Positions 26,854 through 34,385 of a DNA stretch of 64,000 nucleotides are shown here, piece after piece. A program made the translations under genes and the position numbers. The DNA is taken from assembly GCF_024448715.1 (NCBI RefSeq), contig NZ_JAMOHZ010000005.1:186001-250000 (forward strand). The letters are read 5' to 3'. Within the stretch, counting starts at the first letter, position 1. Each line of letters begins with the position of its first letter. This DNA comes from Stutzerimonas stutzeri (GTDB lineage: Bacteria > Pseudomonadota > Gammaproteobacteria > Pseudomonadales > Pseudomonadaceae). A model generated the notes under the pieces. It saw nothing but the letters and a program-made list of their open reading frames with translations. It ran no database searches and was not told the DNA's origin.

Positions 26854-27366
26854 TCAAGTCTGTATCAGAAGAAAATTTGAAAGCCTGCCTATTGACTTAA
26901 CATCCTTAACGTCGGTAATCGTATTGCTAGATAGCAAGATGTAGCTAACTCCAGTCTTTGACTCTACCTCATAGAAGTGATAGCCAAGCATAGACAGCAC
27001 TGGATTGAACGTAAAGGCATGAGCAGTTGACAGAAGGAACACAATCATCAGCAAGACAAACAGCTGTGCACTTACGCTAACCTCCCCGACAGGTGTAACT
27101 AACGGAAAGAGATAGGTAACCACGTACGCCACCACCTCATTGTCCATAGTTTTGACACTTGACGCCTCGAAGCTAATCAATGTGGTTTTAGCTTTAGCCA
27201 CGCGGATAATTGCGTAGCACAATAGAACAAGAACAATTCCGCCAATCACAGCGTAGCACTGTAGGGGTTTGAATCCATTGCGACTAAAGTCGGCTATCGC
27301 CCACGTAAGTGAAACGGGAGAAACTGCGGTCAGCGCTAGTAGTAATTTCAAAAAACCGTTAAGCAT
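26854..27366 (-). CDS. kwaA: KwaA-like four-helix membrane protein, Kiwa defence system (170 aa)
   Basis: Four hydrophobic segments are visible: residues ~3-24, ~38-56, ~80-95 and ~102-118. The family-like features are YVVTYLFPLVTP and then NPVLSMLGYHFYEV with a soluble tail rich in strands (SYILLSSNTITDV). KwaA forms the membrane part of Kiwa, thought to detect phage attack at the envelope. The start follows GGAGAGAGGCGAA. It is first gene of the two-gene leftward unit with the KwaB-like gene. A generic small membrane protein remains possible. Confidence 0.55.
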   Translation of the reverse strand: MLNGFLKLLLALTAVSPVSLTWAIADFSRNGFKPLQCYAVIGGIVLVLLCYAIIRVAKAKTTLISFEASSVKTMDNEVVAYVVTYLFPLVTPVGEVSVSAQLFVLLMIVFLLSTAHAFTFNPVLSMLGYHFYEVESKTGVSYILLSSNTITDVKDVKSIGRLSNFLLIQT

Positions 27367-27409
27367 TTCGCCTCTCTCCGCTATCTATACCGCACTGTCC
27401 ATAAGTCAT

Positions 27410-27646
27410 TTATCCTAGTGTAAATGACTGACCTATCAGCTCTCGCCTCATGCCCCAGGCGAGCACGACCGGCACCCTGCTAGGCCACAGAGTACTTCTT
27501 CCCCAGCGCACATTTATATCGTCCATAACGCCGATCAGGTTCTCGCTGCTCTTGGTCTGCGTGGCAGCGAATAGGTCACTGGTATAGTCGCCGCGTCCGC
27601 AAAGGTTAACGAGCATGATTTCCGCTTTGCTGTAGGCGTAACCTTC
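27410..27646 (-). pseudogene. rulB: 3' remnant of umuC/rulB (Y-family polymerase subunit)
   Basis: On the minus strand the frame reads EGYAYSKAEIML, then YTSDLFAATQTKSSENLIGV, MDDINVRWGRSTL and AWGMRRELIGQSFT, the C-terminal ~75 residues of UmuC/RulB-type translesion polymerases. The upstream ~345 codons are missing, and the last residues (LG-stop) replace the usual tail, so both ends are damaged. rulB is a known insertion hotspot for mobile elements in Pseudomonas, which fits the defence genes next to it. Confidence 0.8.
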
Positions 27647-27828
27647 CTAACCTAAATGTCCGCTTCTGGCCGATTTTTGCCCGTCGTAATCGGCAGTCGT
27701 GGATCGACTCCGGTCCGTCAAAATGCGTTCCCCTGCCGGCGGAAAGACGCTCTACTGCGCGTATCTGTCGTGACCTGTACATGTGACGCCCAACAGATCC
27801 AACACTCCCCATAAACAAGGTCCAAGCC

Positions 27829-27853
27829 AAAAAAAAACCGCCCCGAAGGGCGG
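27829..27853 (-). terminator. UUCG-tetraloop terminator of the leftward amine/acyl-CoA operon
   Basis: Read on the minus strand it is CCGCCC-TTCG-GGGCGG followed by a run of nine T, a textbook rho-independent terminator. It lies 156 bp past the last gene at 28009. The 28008-27854 part has no gene. Confidence 0.85.
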
Positions 27854-28008
27854 AAAATGGAGCGTGCTTGTAATCCACTATGGAGTAGCCATCAGCGAAC
27901 GCCTGGCCTGTGCAGCACGGCAGTGATTTGTTCGGCATCGCTGCCGCTGGACTTTCAGAGTGTGCCGCCAGGAAGTGACGGTTCACTCTATGCGGGTGCG
28001 CAAATCGA

Positions 28009-28674
28009 TTAGCGGGCCATCACAAAGGACTTGGACGCTCTCGCCCTAGCACGTCCCAGCGCACCGTAGGCGTAGTACTGCTGAATGATCTGGCAACCCC
28101 AGACGGTCAGGGCGTAGATCATGAACACCATCTTGTCGTCGTCCCCCGGGATCGGGAAGAAGTCATAGACGACCGCGATGGCCAAGGCCGCCGCCGTAAC
28201 CAGCGTATTTAGCAAGGCATGCAGGTGCTCGCCGGCACGCAGCAGTCGCCAGCTGAAATAGACGAGAAAGACCGTGTAGCCGCACCACATGAGCAGGTAG
28301 AAATACGGCAGCGGCCCTTGAGCGAAGTCGGCCAGCACCAGCACGAACGTGGCAGCAAAGGTGACGGCGAATATCACGATGTCCTTGGCAACCGACGGCT
28401 TGTAGTTATGGGTGACAGCCATCAGGCCAAGCACGGCCACGATCGGAACACCGAAGGCGCGGGAAAAAGCATCGAGGAAGAAGGAGATGCTGTAGCTAGG
28501 CTCGAACCCCAGCAGCAGGAAGATCAGCAGATTCGAAGCGGAGAACGCGACGATCAACCATTCGAAACCAAGCAAATAGTTCTTCCGAACCCGCACATAT
28601 TTGAGGCCGTACACCACGCCGCAAACGATCAAGAAGACGCTGGAAAGCAGCGCAAGAGCTTCCTTAATTTCCAT
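28009..28674 (-). CDS. Multi-pass membrane protein of unknown function (221 aa)
   Basis: About seven hydrophobic helices run along the whole chain (LALLSSVFLIVCGVVYGLKY, then WLIVAFSASNLLIFLLLGF and others). The start at 28674 (MEIKEALALL) is preferred because the longer frame adds a hydrophilic, low-quality lead. No domain is recognised. It is the last gene of the leftward set after an amine oxidase and its dihaem cytochrome, so it may anchor or connect that redox pair or transport the substrate. Confidence 0.65.
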   Translation of the reverse strand: MEIKEALALLSSVFLIVCGVVYGLKYVRVRKNYLLGFEWLIVAFSASNLLIFLLLGFEPSYSISFFLDAFSRAFGVPIVAVLGLMAVTHNYKPSVAKDIVIFAVTFAATFVLVLADFAQGPLPYFYLLMWCGYTVFLVYFSWRLLRAGEHLHALLNTLVTAAALAIAVVYDFFPIPGDDDKMVFMIYALTVWGCQIIQQYYAYGALGRARARASKSFVMAR

Positions 28675-28708
28675 AGCAATAGCCTCTATCAAGTTCTGTA
28701 TCGATGGA

Positions 28709-29365
28709 TCACTGCGCCACCGGGGCAAGCGCCGCGAGGTAGTGGGCCAGTGCCTGCCGATCGTCCACGGACAGAGCCGCGGCGATAGCCGTCATCGCGC
28801 CGGTCGGGTCCTGGCGCCGCCCCTGGGCAAAATCATTCAGCTGCGCCAGCAGGTAGTCGTGCCCTTGTCCGGCCAGCCGCGGGAACTGGTCCTGGCCCAG
28901 CAGACCTTCGCCATGACAGGCGGCGCAGCCGCCGTTCGCCGCCAGCTTCTCGCCCTTTGCCTGTAGCGCGCTATCGAACTGGAAGGACCCGTTCGCAGAG
29001 GCAGGCTGCTTGGCGAAGTACGCCGACAGGAACTGGATATCGGCCTCGCTCAGGGTCATCGCCAGCGGGCCCATGTTGGGACTGGCGCGCTGGCCACTGG
29101 CAAAGCGCTGGAGCTGGGCCGCCAGGTAGGGCGCGGGCTGCCCCGCCAGACTCGGATACTGCTGATGCTGAGAATGACCTTGGCGGCCATGACAGCCGGC
29201 GCAGGCGTCGGTCAGACGCGGCCAAGGGCCGGCATCGGCCTCGCTGGCCTCGCTGGAAGTGGCGATGTGGTCCATCAGGCGATAAAGATCGAGAGCATCC
29301 CGACCATAAAAAGCCACCAGTCCGGCAATCAGCGCGACGACGGACAACGCTATCAACTTCTTCAT
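28709..29365 (-). CDS. Dihaem cytochrome c4-like protein, copy 2 (218 aa)
   Basis: A signal or anchor helix covers residues 3-20. Haem sites are C55-x-x-C58-H59 (CAGCH) and C147-x-x-C150-H151 (CAACH), with the YPSLAGQPAPY and FPRLAGQGHDY turns that align with copy 1 at 21516. It starts 9 bp after the paired amine oxidase. Role: periplasmic electron acceptor for the flavin enzyme. The N-terminal regions of the two copies are alike in length and pattern (KxLxxxV...LYRLMD against YRFMEALD), which supports descent from one cassette. Confidence 0.9.
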   Translation of the reverse strand: MKKLIALSVVALIAGLVAFYGRDALDLYRLMDHIATSSEASEADAGPWPRLTDACAGCHGRQGHSQHQQYPSLAGQPAPYLAAQLQRFASGQRASPNMGPLAMTLSEADIQFLSAYFAKQPASANGSFQFDSALQAKGEKLAANGGCAACHGEGLLGQDQFPRLAGQGHDYLLAQLNDFAQGRRQDPTGAMTAIAAALSVDDRQALAHYLAALAPVAQ

Positions 29366-29374
29366 CTTTTCCTC

Positions 29375-30850
29375 CTACGCCTGACGCAGGGCGTTGAGCA
29401 CCTGCAGGGCGCTCTTGTGCCCCGAACGCACGGCGCCATCCATGTAACCCGCCCAGATGTCGGCGGTCTCGGTACCGGACCAGAACAGGTTGCCGCACGG
29501 CGGATGCAGCGCCTCGCCATGGGTCGTCCAAAACCCCGGATGGATGGCCGAAACGCAGGTGATCGACCAGGGGTCGTAGCGCCAGTCATGATCGTGGAAG
29601 GCCACCGGTTCCAGCGCCTCGTCGCCCCAGGCGCGGGCGAAGAGCTCCGCCAGGGTGCGCTTGGCTGTTGCATAATCAGAAGGCAGATTGGCGTTGGAGA
29701 TGAAGGCGTTGATGATGCCGATCTCGCCGGCGGGAGGGGAATTATCCCAAGCCCAGATGATGGGGCCGTTGGACTGGAAGATGTGCCCGTTCAGGCCTTT
29801 TTCCCGCCAGAAAGGACGGCGATACACCATGGCGGTCTTGCGTGCCGGAGAGTGCGCGGGCCAGGCACGCTGCAGCGCGGCACGGGCCGCGGGCAAGGCC
29901 GGCTCGAACTGCACCTGATTGCACAGCGCGGGATGGATGGCCACGATGACCGTACGTGCGCGAACTAGCCCCTGGTCCGTGTGCAGCGTGACAACCTCGC
30001 CATCCCAGCCGGAAATCTTGCGCACCGGACACTTCAAGCGCACCTTGTCGGCCAGCTGCTCGGCCATCCTGGTGCTGAGAATCTGCGAGCCGCCGACGAA
30101 GCGCGTGCCTTGCGCACTGTCTTTGATCGAATCGAGCTTTTCGTAGTCGCAGTTGGCCGAATTGATCATGGACAGGTAATGCAGTAGCCCCATCTTGGCC
30201 GGGCTTGCTCCACCGGTAAGCGTCAGGGCGGCATCCCAGCCCGAGCGATCCTCGGGCTTGATGTTCTGCGTGGCCAGCCAGTCGCCGACCGAGAGCTTGT
30301 CCAGCTCGGCGGCCTTCGGCGATTTCCAGGGCGCCCCCGACGGCACATCGCGGGACATCTCGCTCAGCTTGTGCGCGACGTTCATGTCGGTGCCGAAAGT
30401 GCCCTCGAGATCGATCTCCAGCCGACCGTCCCCGCCCAGGATGACCGTGCGCCCTTCCTGGAACTGCGGGAAGGTGCCTACCTCCAACTGGCGCGCGAGG
30501 TCCTCCACGGCAGTCTGGCCCGGCCCGATCCATTGCCCGCCGACCTCCGAGACATTGCCGTCTCCCACCTCGTAGTTGAGGGTTCGCCCACCGACCCTGT
30601 CCCTGGCCTCCAGCACCACGAAGGACTCGCTGCCCGCTAACTGCAGATCCCGGGCGGCGGTCAGGCCAGCCAGGCCGCCGCCGATGATGGCCACGTCGAT
30701 CACGCCGTTTGACTGGCCTGAGTCTTCGCTGGCATTGGCCAGTCCCAGTTTCAGGCCGAGGCCGCCCACCGCCGCCGTAGCGCCGGCGAGTTTCAACAAT
30801 TGCCTGCGCCTCGAATCGAGGCCGGCTTCAACGCTGGGCTTCTTGGACAT
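29375..30850 (-). CDS. Tat-type flavin amine oxidase/dehydrogenase, copy 2 (491 aa)
   Basis: The leader MSKKPSVEAGLDSRRRQLLK, then LAGATAAVGGLGL, carries a clear twin-arginine signal (residues 14-16). FAD motif GGGLAG is at 57-62, then VVLEARDRVGGRT, and C-terminal FWSGTETADIWAGYMDGAVR. Throughout it parallels copy 1 (GGQWIGPGQTA, LSVGEWLA/LSVGDWLA, LLHYLSLINSADCD/LLHYLSMINSANCD), so the two are paralogues, perhaps with different amine preferences. It is followed by its cytochrome and a membrane protein. Expected reaction: amine plus acceptor gives imine, then aldehyde and ammonia, in the periplasm. Confidence 0.87.
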   Translation of the reverse strand: MSKKPSVEAGLDSRRRQLLKLAGATAAVGGLGLKLGLANASEDSGQSNGVIDVAIIGGGLAGLTAARDLQLAGSESFVVLEARDRVGGRTLNYEVGDGNVSEVGGQWIGPGQTAVEDLARQLEVGTFPQFQEGRTVILGGDGRLEIDLEGTFGTDMNVAHKLSEMSRDVPSGAPWKSPKAAELDKLSVGDWLATQNIKPEDRSGWDAALTLTGGASPAKMGLLHYLSMINSANCDYEKLDSIKDSAQGTRFVGGSQILSTRMAEQLADKVRLKCPVRKISGWDGEVVTLHTDQGLVRARTVIVAIHPALCNQVQFEPALPAARAALQRAWPAHSPARKTAMVYRRPFWREKGLNGHIFQSNGPIIWAWDNSPPAGEIGIINAFISNANLPSDYATAKRTLAELFARAWGDEALEPVAFHDHDWRYDPWSITCVSAIHPGFWTTHGEALHPPCGNLFWSGTETADIWAGYMDGAVRSGHKSALQVLNALRQA

Positions 30851-30900
30851 ACTGAGCGCCTCTCGCAGTTGTTAAGGAAGTTCTGAAAAAGCCATTTACC

Positions 30901-30968
30901 GTCACTCCCGCGAAGGCGGGAGCCCAGGTACTACGGAGGTTCTGGATTCCCGCCTGCGCGGGAATGAC
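30901..30968. repeat. REP/BIME-like palindromic repeat pair
   Basis: GTCACTCCCGCGAAGGCGGG at 30901-30920 and CCCGCCTGCGCGGGAATGAC at 30949-30968 are near-perfect inverted copies, each itself hairpin-forming (CCCGCG..GCGGG). This is the common extragenic palindrome of pseudomonads. It lies in the only wide gap (136 bp) of the leftward operon and may stabilise or weaken read-through between its halves. Confidence 0.85.
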
Positions 30969-30986
30969 GACTACTTCAGCGTTTTC

Positions 30987-31709
30987 TTAGAGAAGTTGAT
31001 CCGCCAGCACGAACTTCGGTCCACGCAGCAATTGCGTGCCGAACATCATCAGCCACAGGGGAAATATCAGGACGACCACGACCAGCAGCACATTGGTCAG
31101 CACGGCCAGGCTCTGGAAGAAGCCGCAGACGAAGAACAGGCCAAAGCACCAGCCGACGATGCTCAACGGCCACAGAATGGATTTGCCCCAGCCGGCAGTC
31201 TTAAGCTGCTTGCCGACAACAAGGCCCCAGAACAGCACGACGGGCCCCTCGCACCACCACAGGCCTTTCTGGCTAGCGGTGGCGATACTGGTCCAGGCGG
31301 CCTCGGCGGCGACCTTTGCGGTTTCGCCCCCTTCGGCATGCAGGCTGGCGAGCGGATTGAGCACCGCCAGCTGCAGGCTGGCACCGGCCACCCCGAGGAT
31401 GACGTAAACGACGATGGCCAGGACCGCCATGTCGCCCAGGGCGCCTGCCCTGTCGCGGAAACTGGCCCAGAAGTAACCGCCGATGATCAGCAGCGGCAGA
31501 TAGAAGCCGAGGACGTCCGCCAGCATCGACCAGCGGAAGAACTCCCGCACCTGGGCCGAGGCGGTCAACATGTAGCCGCCTTGCAGGGACAGATTCATAT
31601 CGCCCTGGGTGACCGCCAGCATGAAACCGACATTCAGGTACGCGAAGACTCCACCCAGGATTGCGGCCCAGGCCGTGAGCTGCGCGACCTCTTTCGAGTT
31701 GACATTCAT
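30987..31709 (-). CDS. Six- to seven-helix membrane protein (240 aa)
   Basis: Hydrophobic helices include TAWAAILGGVFAYLNVGFML, then VLGFYLPLLIIGGYFWA, MAVLAIVVYVILGVAGAS and LLVVVVLIFPLWLMMFG. Start 31709 (MNVNSKEV) is chosen over the longer frame because the extra residues are hydrophilic and lack a ribosome site. No domain is recognised with certainty; DUF4386-like proteins have similar layout. Within the operon it lies between the DAO-type oxidase and the amine oxidase. Confidence 0.65.
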   Translation of the reverse strand: MNVNSKEVAQLTAWAAILGGVFAYLNVGFMLAVTQGDMNLSLQGGYMLTASAQVREFFRWSMLADVLGFYLPLLIIGGYFWASFRDRAGALGDMAVLAIVVYVILGVAGASLQLAVLNPLASLHAEGGETAKVAAEAAWTSIATASQKGLWWCEGPVVLFWGLVVGKQLKTAGWGKSILWPLSIVGWCFGLFFVCGFFQSLAVLTNVLLVVVVLIFPLWLMMFGTQLLRGPKFVLADQLL

Positions 31710-31747
31710 TGATTCGGGTTCCAAATGATCGAAGTTGGCCGCCAGGC

Positions 31748-33118
31748 TCAATACCCGGCGGCGCGACGCGCCCTACTGTTGGTCCATCCGTCCATTCGCT
31801 TTGCCGCCCCGAGGGCGAGCTTGACGGCGCACCACTGCAAGGGCTCGGGAAGCGTGGATGGCGTCTTGTGGCGCAACGCGGCCAGCAGCGGATGCTCGAT
31901 GCCGCCAATCCGCTCGGCGAGCAGCTGCCCCATCAGCGATTGGCTGGCGACGCCATGCCCCGAACAGCCGGCGGTATAGAGAATGTTTTGCTGGGCGCCG
32001 GTCTCGCCAACCACTGGCAAAGCGTCGTAGGCCATGCTCACGTAGCCACTCCAGGCCGAGCGGATGCCCAGCCCTCGCAAGGTTGGGAAGCGTTCGTTGA
32101 GCGACGTGGCCAAGGCGCGATAGGCAGCCTGGTCCGGCTCGTTCGGCGTCTGCCCGCCATAGGCGTAACCGAGCTGTTTGGTGGTAATAACCAGCGTATT
32201 ACGAGCCGTCAGGCGGTGGCTCTCCATCGTCCAGTGCGCGGTTATCAGGCCTTCCCTCCCCTGCCACCCCAGCGACGCCAGTTGCGCTGCTGACAACGGC
32301 TCGGTCTCTATCGCCGAAACGCGCAGCGGCACGACCTTATCCTCGAGCAGGCCTAGCTGCGGGGTATAAGCGTTGGTGGCGAGCACCAGAAATGGCGCGC
32401 TGGCAAAGCCCCGCCGGGTCATGCAGCGGATGGTCTGCCCTGCACTGTAGGACAGTAGCGGCGTGTTCTCGTACAGCTTTACGCCCGCCTCAAGCGCCGC
32501 GCGACGCAGCCCCAGCACATATTTGCCGGGGTCCAGGGTGCCGCCATGCTGCTGGGCATAACCGAACAGAAACGCCGGCGGTATCCCGCGCGTGCGCATC
32601 TCGGCAGCGCCCAGGAACCGCGTCTGGGAGCCAAGTTCGAGGCCGAGCTTCATAGCCTTGCGGATTTTCTTTTCCTGCGATGGATGCACGGCCACGCGAA
32701 TGTTGCCCGAGCGGTTGTAGTCGCAGTCGATGCCGAGCTCGTCGAGCCTGCGCTCCACGTAGCTGACACCCTCATCGTAGAAGCTAACGATCTTCCTCGC
32801 CTGCTCGATGCCGACACGCTTGAGGAAGAACTCGAACTCGATTCCCAAGCTGCCGCCGAGGTAGCCAGCATTGCGCCCACTGGCACCGAACCCGGCAAAT
32901 TCCTGCTCAAGGACTATCACCTTGGCGCCGAGAGCCGTCAGCTCCAATGCGGTGGACAAACCGGCGAAGCCGGCACCGACCACGATCACATCGGCGCTGA
33001 CCTCACCCACCAGCTCCGGCTGCAGGTCGGCCGGCCGCTCCAGCCAGCCGCCGTCGGGACGAAATTGCCCGACTTCACTGCTGGTGCTGTTCTTCGTGCC
33101 GCGACGGAATGCTGACAT
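31748..33118 (-). CDS. DAO-family FAD oxidoreductase, PuuB-like (456 aa)
   Basis: The FAD motif GAGFAGL sits in ADVIVVGAGFAGLSTALELT, followed by VIVLEQEFAGFGASGRNAGY, the ASGRNAG signature of DAO-type oxidases such as gamma-glutamylputrescine oxidase (PuuB/OrdL) and similar amino-group oxidases. The C-terminal YTAGCSGHGVASQSLMGQLL is the usual FAD-contact end. Start 33118 is 11 bp from the thiolase stop. It probably oxidises a secondary or glutamylated amine in the cytoplasm, complementing the periplasmic amine oxidases of the same operon. Confidence 0.82.
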   Translation of the reverse strand: MSAFRRGTKNSTSSEVGQFRPDGGWLERPADLQPELVGEVSADVIVVGAGFAGLSTALELTALGAKVIVLEQEFAGFGASGRNAGYLGGSLGIEFEFFLKRVGIEQARKIVSFYDEGVSYVERRLDELGIDCDYNRSGNIRVAVHPSQEKKIRKAMKLGLELGSQTRFLGAAEMRTRGIPPAFLFGYAQQHGGTLDPGKYVLGLRRAALEAGVKLYENTPLLSYSAGQTIRCMTRRGFASAPFLVLATNAYTPQLGLLEDKVVPLRVSAIETEPLSAAQLASLGWQGREGLITAHWTMESHRLTARNTLVITTKQLGYAYGGQTPNEPDQAAYRALATSLNERFPTLRGLGIRSAWSGYVSMAYDALPVVGETGAQQNILYTAGCSGHGVASQSLMGQLLAERIGGIEHPLLAALRHKTPSTLPEPLQWCAVKLALGAAKRMDGWTNSRARRAAGY

Positions 33119-33129
33119 GGCAGGTGCTC

Positions 33130-34368
33130 CTATCGGCTCAGAATGTGAACGGCCACGGCACCTTCCTCGATGCCGATCAGACCGCCGCCGTTTTCCTGGA
33201 TCGCATGGCGTGCGCCCTCGACCTGGCGGCAACCGGCTTCGCCGCGCAGCTGGGTGGTCAGCTCGAAGAGCTGGCCGATCCCAGTGGCGCCGAGCGGATG
33301 GCCCTTGGATTCCAGGCCACCGGACGGGTTGATCGGAATCCGCCCGCCCACGGTGAAATCACCGCGCTCGGCGCACACCCCGCCCAGCCCCATCGGTGCC
33401 AGGCCGAGGTTTTCCGCCTGGATGATCTCTCCCATAGCCGAGGCGTCGTGTACCTCGGCGACATGCATGTCCTGCGGACCGAGGCCTGCGGTCTCGTAGG
33501 CCTGTAGCGCGGCCAGGTGGCTGACGTGCTTGTCCGTCTCATCCATGCTGCGCAGGGTGAAGCTGCGGATCACGCTAGCGGCGATGCGCACGCAGCGCTT
33601 GGGATCGGCGCCGATTCGCTTGAGGCCCGCCTCGGTGCAGATGATCGCGGCGGCAGCGCCGTCGGTCATCGGGGCGCACATCGGCAGGGTGATCGGATAG
33701 GTGATCGGCGGCGCCGCCAGCACCTCCTCGATGCTGAAAGGCTTGCGGAACTGCGAATAAGGGTTGTGCACCGAGTGATTGTGGTTCTTCGAGCACACCG
33801 CCGCGATCTGCCGCTGGGTGGTGCCGTAGGTCTTCATATGCCAGCGGCAAAAACCTGCGTAGATGGACATGAAGCGACTGTACGGACGATCGGACTCCGA
33901 GCCGGGCGGCGGAGCTATGCCATCGCCCATTTTCGACAGGATCGCGAAGTTTTCCTCGGCGCGGGCGACGTCCCAACCGGCCTCGAACAAGGCGAAGGAT
34001 TTCGCCTTGTCGGCCACCACCATCTTCTCGCAGCCCAGGGCCAACGCCACATCGGTGGCGCCGGCACGCAGGCTCTGCACCGCCAGATGCACTGCCGTAC
34101 TGCCGGAGGCGCAGGCGTTCTCCACGTTGTAGGCCGGCACCCCTTCGATGCCGATCTTGCTCATGATCACCTGCCCCGGAATGGACAGCTGGCCCTGCAG
34201 CGCGCCGTTGGTGATGCCGGCGTAGAACACCGCGCCGATATCGGCGCGCTGGGCGCCGGAATCGGCCAGCGCGCCGTTGAGCGCCTCCAGGGCCAGGTCC
34301 TGGAGGCTGCGATCCGGATGACGGCCGAACTCGGTCATGGCGATGCCGGCGATATAGATTGGTTCCAT
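33130..34368 (-). CDS. Thiolase, SCP-x/lipid-transfer type (412 aa)
   Basis: The start MEPIYIAGIAMTEFGRHPDR and active-site region VENACASGSTAVHLA (nucleophilic cysteine in NACASG), with HDASAMGEI and the C-terminal GGLESKGHPLGATGIGQLFE, match the non-decarboxylating SCP-x-like thiolases that cleave side-chain CoA esters of steroids and terpenoids. The active-site histidines in HDAS and GHP are present; the second cysteine of classical thiolases is replaced, as is usual in this branch. 17 bp gap to the ligase and 11 bp to the oxidase show one operon. Confidence 0.85.
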   Translation of the reverse strand: MEPIYIAGIAMTEFGRHPDRSLQDLALEALNGALADSGAQRADIGAVFYAGITNGALQGQLSIPGQVIMSKIGIEGVPAYNVENACASGSTAVHLAVQSLRAGATDVALALGCEKMVVADKAKSFALFEAGWDVARAEENFAILSKMGDGIAPPPGSESDRPYSRFMSIYAGFCRWHMKTYGTTQRQIAAVCSKNHNHSVHNPYSQFRKPFSIEEVLAAPPITYPITLPMCAPMTDGAAAAIICTEAGLKRIGADPKRCVRIAASVIRSFTLRSMDETDKHVSHLAALQAYETAGLGPQDMHVAEVHDASAMGEIIQAENLGLAPMGLGGVCAERGDFTVGGRIPINPSGGLESKGHPLGATGIGQLFELTTQLRGEAGCRQVEGARHAIQENGGGLIGIEEGAVAVHILSR

Positions 34369-34385
34369 CAGAAGACTCCTCGACT

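Noticed and set aside
27606..27986. 126-codon minus-strand ORF between kwaA and the membrane protein
   Set aside because: It spans the UUCG terminator and has no ribosome site or protein-like pattern.
30901..30968. Inverted repeats as an IS end or terminator
   Set aside because: They match the common pseudomonad extragenic palindrome form, and there is no T-run or transposase.
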